Part shown: piece by piece, positions 56,697-64,000 of the stretch | Numbering within the stretch: the stretch's first letter is position 1 | Layout: each line of letters opens with the position of its first letter | Source of the DNA: Cristatella mucedo | Lineage: Eukaryota; Bryozoa; Phylactolaemata; Cristatellidae | DNA length: 64,000 nt | Direction: 5' to 3' | Assembly (NCBI GenBank): GCA_009760855.2 | Contig: WPIO01000009.1 | Coordinates: 3,405,001 to 3,469,000 of the forward strand | Position numbers and translations under genes: made by a program | Notes under the pieces: generated by a model | Seen by the model: the letters and a program-made list of their open reading frames with translations, nothing else | Databases searched by the model: none | Told to the model about the DNA's origin: nothing

Positions 56697-57155
56697 TGTA
56701 TCTCCGTCAGTAACTCCACAAAGTCATAAAGACCATGTGGGTGTTACGCAGGAGAGTTTTGCATAGCGCACTCACAGCCTAAGCGGCTTTCGGTACGCAT
56801 TCGGTAGCCAACAGACTTCGTCTCACGCAACAAAGAGAAAGTGGGAAGCATAGCAGAGTTAGGAGAGCAGTTGAGGTAGTGAGTAGCATAGAAGTAGCAG
56901 TTCAGGACCGCTAAAAAAGATGTGCCATAGTCGGCAGTTGGAGAGTAGTTGTCGTTGCGTAAGAATTGTGGAAGCGAGTTCCACAGTCTAGGACCTGCAG
57001 AGCTATAGCTTCTGTCGCCAACTGTCTTTAAGCGGAGGAATGGGACAGCTAATTTATTGTCCACACAGGACCTGAGGGCGCGAACAGGCTGAAACTGATG
57101 CTGCAGTTCAGCTAGGTACGAAGGAGCCAAGCCGTGGCGGGCGTTGTGGGTCAAA
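56697..57155 (-). mobile_element. LINE family B C-terminus and 3' end
   Basis: One minus-strand frame (57154-56744) covers [50 protein letters not shown] and the end [18 protein letters not shown]. The 3' terminus reads AGTTACTGACGGAGATACAT. No palm remains. Confidence 0.9.
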
Positions 57156-57469
57156 ACTGTGACATTAATACATGCTAAGATGGTGAGTTTTGTGAAGTTA
57201 CTGACTGAGATACCATCATGGTGATCACGATTCGTTTTAAACCCGCATCTCAGAGAAGCAGTTTCTTTAAAACATCAGTACATAGCATATACAGATCTTG
57301 AAATTCTAAATCTGAAGTCCTGCCGAGAGATTTGAATGAAAAACATTTGAGCATAATATTGCTGCAGTATATCTATACCCTGTGGGACTAAATCACGCAT
57401 TTGAAAACAAAGAGCAATTCACACGAACGGTGATTGATATGCTTTAAAGAGAAGATTGACTTTAGTTTA

Positions 57470-57990
57470 AATTATACGAGGTCAAGATACGTCCTTGTGT
57501 CATTAAGGACAGAGTTCAAGTCGTCTTTTGGTATGATTGAGTTTTAGGCACGATCTCCAAAAGATTTTAAGTTATTTAGCAGCACAACTAAACGAACAGA
57601 GCCAGAGGAACAGGTGGTGTGCTTGGAGATAAGATGTGTAAACAGTAAATGCACGTAAAACTCAATACATAGTAACTGAGTCCTATACGTCATTGAAAGG
57701 AAATTTATTTTGAATGCCCTCTTTAACGGGTAGCCAGTGGAAATAAGAGATGAGTGTTGTCGTATGACAGTTGCAGCTTCACTTCAAAAACGCCTAGCTA
57801 CTGAGTTTAGCACCATATGCAAGACCAATAGCCCGAAAGAAGACCGTCTCGGTAACAGCCGACGATGCTTTCAGATAATTCAGTGATGTATCATGTGACT
57901 TTCTGAGCAGCTGAACCCGTGCATCATTTAAGTTCAGTGATAGCCACTAAGTTGTCAAGGTATACCAGGTACACAAAATTTTTAGAGATG
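57470..57990 (-). mobile_element. Diverged CR1-like LINE fragment
   Basis: The minus strand gives HTTPLISYFHWLPVKEGIQN-like coding near 57700-57780 and a decayed FGDRA-like segment near 57560, the same part of the thumb as families A and B but distant from both. A third subfamily or a very old copy. Confidence 0.5.
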
Positions 57991-58467
57991 ATACTCTGAA
58001 ATGATACTCTAAAATGTGTAAAATGTGAAATTAATTAATAATTACCCAGCTAGTTTTGGCATCCTTCTAGCTTTCTAAAATGAGCTTTCTGATTCTACAT
58101 GCAAGTCAGGATGCACGTACACATTCAGTCACACTCATCACCACTCAGCCACGTGACCGAATTCTGCACACTTGAGGCACTTACCTGAACTCGCCACGTT
58201 TTATTTATAGTCTTACTTGATTTATTCTATCATAGGGTATATATTATGTGCTTGCTTCAACAATGCGGCGAGACTCGTACAGGGTATTCTCACTTTGCTA
58301 ACTCCCTAGAGTATCTCCGTATATATTAATTATCTTCATTTAAATGCATATGGCCTACAATTTGAATCGCTGTGCATACTTTTTCACAAATTGGGAAGCC
58401 AAACCCCTATTCTTGTCGCGGAGGGCAATGCCGGATTAAAATATTAAAGGGCATACCGCCGGAATCG
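57991..58467. other. No gene recognised
   Basis: AT-rich, with a duplicated GATACTCTGAAATGATACTC phrase near 57990-58015. Confidence 0.35.
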
Positions 58468-58632
58468 GTGAGCCGTGATGGCACAATAGGTAAGGCGGTG
58501 CCTTTTTACGATCTCGATCCCGAGGTCGTGGATTCGGATCCTGCGGTGGGTGATTCTTTATCGCCGCTGCAAGCGATGGTGATAGCCGTAAAGACTCTTC
58601 TGTCGCTATGCAAAAAGAGGTTGTTTAATCAG
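58468..58632 (+). mobile_element. SINE2, tRNA-derived
   Basis: Second full-length copy: GTGAGCCGTGATGGCACAAT, B-box region GTGGATTCGGATCCTGCGG, body TTTATCGCCGCTGCAAGCGA, end CTGTCGCTATGCAAAAAGAG, TTGTTTAATCAG. Close to the copy at 40759-40921 over its whole length. A 126-codon frame crossing it is not a gene. Confidence 0.8.
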
Positions 58633-59179
58633 CTAGGATTTATTTATGCAACGTGCTCCATCGGTGAAGGCCAGAGCCAGGCCAAGTCGGCCACAAGCCG
58701 TAGGTACACTCATTGCATCGAAGTGAAACGACAAGCGAAAGAAAATGTATGAACCCATAGTGTTTGCTCTGAGAGTCAAATCAAGCAAGATTTAGTCACC
58801 AAGCTGATTTGCTATTGCATTACATTCTCCAAAAAGTTGCTACAATCGATACCTGCCGAATTGAATGCGAACAACTCTGATTAACCTACAGCATGGTTTC
58901 TAGGTATAGTCTCTTATCTCAGAAATTTAACTTGACCTATCTAAAATTGTATGATATGCATACAATTCCAAACTGATGCTTTAGCAACGCTAGTCCTATA
59001 CCTCATCATAATTCTCAGGTTTCGCCGTTATTGATTTTTTCTGCCCGCACTGCCAGTTTTAGTTTCCAACCTTCCAGCCTTACTTAACGTGTACAGTTTT
59101 GCACCATATTTTCTCGTCTACCTTCTTAAAAACTTTTGAATCTTAATCTTTTCTTACACTAGTATTAATAATTACCGTG
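58633..59179. other. No gene recognised
   Basis: No motif or repeat family seen. Confidence 0.35.
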
Positions 59180-59820
59180 CGTTTTTATTGCGCCACAGAG
59201 AACCTAATCTCTTTCTAGGCTCTTCACATATGCTGTAAGAAAAATTGTGATCAAATAAAAACATAAATATAATTTATTGGTATAGCGCCCAAAGAGAACT
59301 TAACCTTTATTCAGACTCTTCAAATATGCCACAGAGACAGAACCTACAACTTCGCCCATTGAATACATTCATATTAACCTTTGTCTGGGTGAGCACTTTA
59401 ACCACTGGGCCAAGTCAACGCGGCAGTGGTCAGAGGTAATATGCATGATGTCAGCAAGGACAGTGAGTTAAGAGGTGACATGCGCCGTGTCAACATGTAA
59501 AATGTAGTTAGTGGTAGCATGCAAAATGTCAGCCTGAATTAGCACACAAAGTAAAAATCCCAAAGACTCGCCGTAGTGTGCAAGAAACATATGTGGTTTT
59601 AGCTCTTTTAAATGTCGTTAAGTCCCGAGATTTTGTGACGTCAGTCGGGAGTGAGTTCCAAGCTTTGGGAGTGTACAAACTAAATGCACGGTCTCCAGAA
59701 GATTTTAGGTTAGTTCGAGACAGAGCTAAGTGATTTTTGTTGAAAAAGCTTATGGCACGTTGCTTAACCTGGTGGGGAGTAGTTATGATAGCTAGGCTGG
59801 ATTCAGAGAACTTATTGTTC
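59180..59820 (-). mobile_element. LINE family A C-terminus and 3' end, SINE nested inside
   Basis: Decayed hairpin (59188-59235), then a SINE1 insertion, then 3' UTR words (GTTAGTGGTAGCATGCAAAA). Reversed coding (59822-59529) follows: FGDRAFSLYTPKAWNSLP and DLTTFKR. It meets a plus-strand 5' piece of the same family at about 59820. Confidence 0.8.
59272..59428 (-). mobile_element. SINE1 nested in the LINE family A 3' UTR
   Basis: Minus strand: GGCCCAGTGGTTAAAGTGCT (A box), a weakened B box (GTTGTAGGTTCTGTCTC), then GAAGAGTCTGAATAAAGGTT, AAGTTCTCTTTGGGCGCTAT. It lies between the LINE hairpin and the LINE 3' UTR. Confidence 0.75.
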
Positions 59821-60850
59821 AAGCCATTTGCAGTACCCTCGAAGCAGTCTTTTGAATCAATTGTTTTGGTCTCGTCCGAAAAGAAGCTACCGATAGTGGC
59901 AATAGTCTATCGCCCACCAGGTACCAAATGCTCCCTTATCACAGATTTCTCCGATCTCATTTCGATTCTGTGTGCAAGAAATCGATCCTTTCTCGTTATG
60001 GGTAATTTCAACGTTCACTTTGATAACTTATCTGACGCTTTCAGCATCGAATTTTGTGAATTGACTGACTCATTGTCTCTTGTGGCTCATGTGCATGGCC
60101 CTACTCACATCAAGGGTCACACACTCGACTAGATTTCCTCATACAACTTTGTCATCACCATTTATTACCAAATCCTACTTATCTGACCACATGCAGATCT
60201 CATTCAATCTACAGCGTGTGCCCACCTCCTCCTCTAAAATAACCTGTGAATCGCGAAACCTCAAGACCCTTAACGTCGATGCTGTTCGTGCAAGAATATC
60301 TGCATATTCTCTGCTGCTCAGTCCTCCCTCTGATCTGTCATCATTGGTAGATAGCTACAACACGACACTAGCTGACACGCTCGACGAGTTTGCACCTCTG
60401 ACACAGCGCACTGTGCGCCCCCGCCCAGACGGCCTATGGTTTACCACAGACATTAAACTAGCCAGGTCTACTGAGCGAAAGCTTGAAAAAGCATACAAAA
60501 GATCTGGACTGACTGTCCATCGACAGGCATTTGAAGACTACTGTAGGTCGTACCATTCTATCCTAGCAAAGGCCAAGTCTAGCTTCTATATAAACATTGT
60601 TAAATCACAGATGCACAATCCAAAAATGCTGATGTCGACGATAAACCATCTCCTCAACCGCTTCCAGATTAGTTCCTTACCTGATGATCCTTGTGGTGAT
60701 CTAGCTGATCGCTTCTCTCGATTCTTTGTGCGGAAGATAGACAAGATCAGGGAATCCATCTCTGCGATGACAACATCCCCCACTAGAATGCTGTTCCCCG
60801 ATTCCTGGCTGCACCTCAATGTCTACATTTAAGCAAGTCACCAGTGATTT
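59818..60850 (+). mobile_element. LINE family A 5' coding segment (endonuclease and linker)
   Basis: Plus strand: VPSKQSFESIVLVS, VAIVYRPPGTKC, LVMGNFNVHFDN and GPTHIKGHTLD (59827-60132) are endonuclease blocks. The usual GDFN is GNFN, so a catalytic aspartate is lost. After a frameshift near 60125, a 250-codon frame continues (RTVRPRPDGLWFTTDIKLA, SFYINIVKSQMHNPKMLMST) to 60832. The copy is cut off before the polymerase palm and adjoins a family B fragment. Confidence 0.9.
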
Positions 60851-60865
60851 AATCCTGAAGTACAT

Positions 60866-61254
60866 ATGTATCTCCGTCAGTAACTCCACAAAGTCATAAA
60901 GACCATGTGGGCGTTACGCAGGAGAGTTTTGTATAGCGCACTCACAGCCTAAGCGGCTTTCGGTACGCATTCGGTAGCCAACAGACTTCGTCTCACGCAA
61001 CAAAGAGAAAGTGGGAAGCATATCAGAGTCAGGAGAGCAGTTGAGGTAGTGAGTAGCATAGAAGTAGCAGTTCAGGACCGCTGAAAAAGATATGCCATAG
61101 TCGGAAGTTGGAGAGTAGTTGTTGCCTAAGAATTGTGGAAGCGAGTTCCACAGTCTAGGACCTGCAGAGCTAAAGCTTCTGTCGCCAACTGTCTTTAAGC
61201 GGAGGAATGGGACAGCTAATTTATTGTCCACACAGGACCTGAGGGCGCAAATAG
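60866..61254 (-). mobile_element. LINE family B C-terminus and 3' end
   Basis: Minus-strand frame 61231-60914: [20 protein letters not shown] to the same [18 protein letters not shown] end. It is the mirror image of the end of the copy that starts a few bases downstream. Confidence 0.9.
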
Positions 61255-61264
61255 GCGCCCTCAG
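61239..61264. repeat. Fold-back junction between two family B copies
   Basis: CTGAGGGCGC and GCGCCCTCAG are perfect 10-base inverted repeats around AAATAG. They sit exactly where the minus-strand copy ends and the plus-strand copy's flank begins. Confidence 0.8.
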
Positions 61265-63357
61265 GGCAATTATATAGACTTTTATTATATAGACTTCAAT
61301 TATATAGACTTTTAAAGACTTCCTTCGAGTTTACACCCGAAAGCTTAAAAAAGCCAGGGCTTCTTTTTTCATTAGAAAGCTGAATTCCTGTCAGTCGGAC
61401 ACTAAACAGATTTTTAAGACAGTAAACCATTTACTGGCTAATGCTGTGAGGTCTGACTCCCCAGATATTAAGGGCTCAGCCGAAAAGTTTTCAGCCTTCT
61501 TTACTGAAAAAATTGTGCACATTCGTGCCTCCATTATGCCCCCTCCGACCAAAGCAATCGCCGTTCCTCAACCTGTGACCTTTCTTAAAAGATTCTCTGA
61601 TTTTTCTGCCTGTGATGTGGCTGCCTTAATAAGGTCTAGCAAAAAGAGCTCGTCTCCTGAAGACCCTATACCTTCATCTCTGTGGTCTTCACTTGCAGAC
61701 CAAGTTAGCCCTGCCATAACCAAGATTTTTAATGCTTCTTTGGGAAAAGGGATCGTCCCCAAGTCCTTCAAATCGGCAATCGTTAGACCTATTCTTAAAA
61801 AGCCTGGATTAGACACAGAGGTCCTAGAAAACTATCAGCCAGTTTCCTTTCTTCCGTTCTTATCAAAGATTCTTGAAAAAATTGTTGCTAAGCAGCTAGT
61901 TGAACATATTGAAAATAATGGAATGTCAGAAACATTTCAATCAGGTTTCAAGAGGCAGCACTCTACTGAAACTGCTCTCCTCCGTGTTAACAATAACATT
62001 CTACGTGGCAACGACGACGGGAATGTCACTGCCTTAGCTCTGCTAGATCTGTCTGCTGCCTTCGACACCATTGATCACGAAGTTCTGCTTGAACGATTGA
62101 GAACAACGATCGGTCTGGCTGACGAAGCACTGGCGTGGTTTTAATCCTACTTGTCTGATCGTGTTCAATCCGTGTCGTGTGGGGGTCAGGTCTCAGACAT
62201 GAGAAGGGTCACCTGTGGAGTCCCTCAAGGGTCTGTACTTTGTCCCTTGCAGTTCTCCATTTATACGCAACCTCTGGGAAAAGTGATTAAGGCCCGTGGA
62301 ATAGGATATCACTTCTATGCTGACAATACTCAGTTTTATTTGTCATTTAAACCGTCGGAATCTGCTGCAGCAACTGAGCAACTGCATGCTTGCCTTGCCG
62401 ATATTCGATCCTGGATGTCGGAAAACTTCCTGAAATTAAATGACGATAAAACCGAACTGCTTCTCATAGGACACCCTAAGCGTGTGGCTGGATTAAAAGG
62501 CTTTGCTGTTCTAATAGGCGATGCTATTGTGCGACCTTCACCACGTGCTCGTAATCTAGGTGTCGTGTTCGACAGCTGCCTCAATTTCAAAAGCTTCATT
62601 CAGAAGACTGCCTCTACAGCTAGCCATCACATCCGATCCCTATCCAAGATTAGAAGCTGTCTCCCACAGTGGCTTGTAAAAAATTTAACTAGCTCTTTAG
62701 TTCTGTTTCGGCTTGATTATTGTAATTCCCTTTTGGCTGGGCTGCCAAAGAAAGCTATTAAGCCACTACAGCGGACTATGAATATGGCTGCAAGGCTGGT
62801 CTTCAAGTCCCAGCGGTTTGAGCACATGTCACCTTTGCTGGAAGAGCTAGGATGGTTGCCGGTTGAGCAAAGGATACGGAGCAAAGTTCTTACGCTGACC
62901 CACAAGGCACGCCACGGCTTGGCTCCTTCATACCTAGCTGAACTGCTACATCAGTTTCAGCCTGTTCGCGCCCTCAGATCCTGTGTGGACAATAAATTAG
63001 CTGTTCCATTCCTCCGCTTAAAGACAGTTGGCGACAGAAGCTTTAGCTCTGCAGGTCCTAGACTGTGGAACTCGCTTCCACAATTCTTACGAAACGACAT
63101 CTACTCTCCAACTGCCGACTATGGAACATCTTTTTCAGCGGTTCTGAACTGCTACTTCTATGCTACTCACTACCTCAACTGCTCTCCTAACTCTGCTATG
63201 CTTCCCACTTTCTCTTTGTTGCGTGAGACGAAGTCTGTTGGCTACCGAATTTACCGAAAGCCGCTTAGGCTGTGAGTGCGCTATGCAAAACTCTCCTGAG
63301 TAACGCCCACATGGTCTTTATGACTTTGTGGAGTTACTGACGGATATACATTACTGA
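61262..63357 (+). mobile_element. LINE family B, longest copy
   Basis: A 2.1-kb CR1/L2-like element, truncated at its 5' end before or within the pre-polymerase region. Its flank begins with three copies of an ATTATATAGACTT-like phrase (61272-61315). The 3' end at 63240-63357 has CCGAAAGCCGCTTAGGCTGT, GTTACTGACGGATATACATT and a second GACGGAGATACA. Confidence 0.92.
61312..63275 (+). pseudogene. Reverse transcriptase of LINE family B, one stop
   Basis: One frame stays open for about 650 codons except for a single TAA at 62142-62144, in a WF*SYLSDR context. Order: linker KLKKARASFFIRKLNSC; palm SKILEKIVAKQLVEHIE (about 61860) and LLDLSAAFDTIDHEVLLE (about 62045); [13 protein letters not shown] (62217-62255); [10 protein letters not shown] (62313-62342); [20 protein letters not shown] (about 62424); [15 protein letters not shown]; thumb [19 protein letters not shown] (about 62704); [20 protein letters not shown] (about 62848); and a C-terminal [15 protein letters not shown]. 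The catalytic YADD is YADN (GAT to AAT at 62325). The C-terminus differs from other copies by a small indel near 63250. It is inactive but recently so by family standards. Confidence 0.9.
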
Positions 63358-64000
63358 CGGAGATACAATGCTTTATGTTCTTTTGCTGGCAATATGAGTG
63401 AAAATAGCTTAGGCTCTTTTGCCTGTATATTAATTAGGCTTTTCAATCGGATGAAATCTAAATTAGTTTTTTATTTGTAACGGATAGGCTACTATTAGAG
63501 CCGAGCCCCTGCACGCATTCAGCCTCCACTCCTATGAATGGCAAAGAGATAGAGGTAGATAAGATAAGATAGAGGTGAGAGGATGAGAGATGTACATGCG
63601 CATGTACAGATAGCTAGATTTATAGACAAATATACAGGTAAATAGATTAATAAATATATAAATAGAGAGAAAGCTATATAGTTTGTTATAGAGAATGCAT
63701 CTGGAGTGGCCTCGAGAGATCTAAAAGTATGAACAAGAATCTCAAAAAAAAGAAATGAAAAGCTAGAATATATTATATGACACTGAAGCTGACTTTGATC
63801 AAGCGGCCCATTTGGATACTGTTTATTCAGCCATCACTGGCTGGCTCTTTTGCTCTAATGAATACATCGACTGTTCTCCATCTTCAGCAATATGGCTGGT
63901 CTTGTATTCAGTTTTGTGAGGTATGTATCCTACAGAAAGGTTAAGCAGAGGAATAACTTAATTATATAGACTTTGTGAAGTTTAAAAGGGAAATATGTTG
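63358..64000. other. No gene recognised; GATA-rich patch
   Basis: 63545-63680 is rich in AGATA and AAATA words. An exact 18-base palindrome, TGTACATGCGCATGTACA, lies at 63591-63608. The phrase TTATATAGACTTTGTGAAG near 63962 repeats the flank phrase at about 61300. Confidence 0.4.

Noticed and set aside
58372-58752. 126-codon plus-strand frame
   Set aside because: It runs through a SINE2 copy and has no protein motif.

Overview
This window looks like a repeat-rich, intron-bearing animal (invertebrate metazoan) genome. It has no bacterial operon structure. The only protein-coding sequence with clear conservation is two exons of voltage-gated potassium channel (Kv) genes, and almost everything else recognisable is a decayed transposable element. 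The integrase remnant at the left edge resembles gypsy elements I know from flatworms and other invertebrates. That is only a weak hint of the phylum, and I cannot name the species.

Layout. 1-1044: 3' end of a Ty3/gypsy-type LTR retrotransposon (broken integrase, probable 3' LTR). 1476-2530: a GC-rich Kv exon holding S1 to S6 with the TVGYGD selectivity filter. 3.2-7.0 kb: rearranged LINE fragments. 7-16.8 kb: mostly unrecognised DNA with microsatellites, a 20-bp minisatellite and isolated LINE 3' ends. 16.8-18.4 kb: a LINE split by a solo LTR with a perfect target duplication. 19-36.7 kb: dense LINE, SINE and LTR debris, including the most complete copy of the main LINE (32.9-36.1 kb). 37.2-38.4 kb: a GC-rich block. 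39-42.2 kb: SINEs, LINE pieces and a decayed multi-copy gene family. 44.1-46.4 kb: a GC-rich R2-like non-LTR remnant. 46.9-47.1 kb: a quasi-palindromic microsatellite. 52.4-52.9 kb: (CTG)32 just upstream of a Kv T1-domain exon. 56.4-63.4 kb: more LINEs, including a copy of the second family spoiled mainly by one stop codon.

The elements form an interacting set. LINE family A (CR1/L2-like: apurinic endonuclease plus reverse transcriptase) ends in a hairpin followed by an ATT microsatellite, and more than twenty copies are scattered on both strands. A tRNA-derived SINE (SINE1) carries nearly the same 3' hairpin, so family A or a close relative was probably its mobilising partner. Family B is a second CR1/L2-like LINE with a different 3' end, in one copy tailed by (ACATG)n. 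SINE2 is a second tRNA-derived SINE with an unrelated tail. Several copies are nested, inverted head to head, or joined in permuted order.

The two Kv exons lie on the same strand but in the wrong order for one gene: pore exon at about 2 kb, T1 exon at about 52.7 kb. They most likely belong to two neighbouring Kv genes, each running off an end of the window, unless the locus is rearranged or misassembled. All homology calls come from reading the sequence and from memory of the families; no database search was made.
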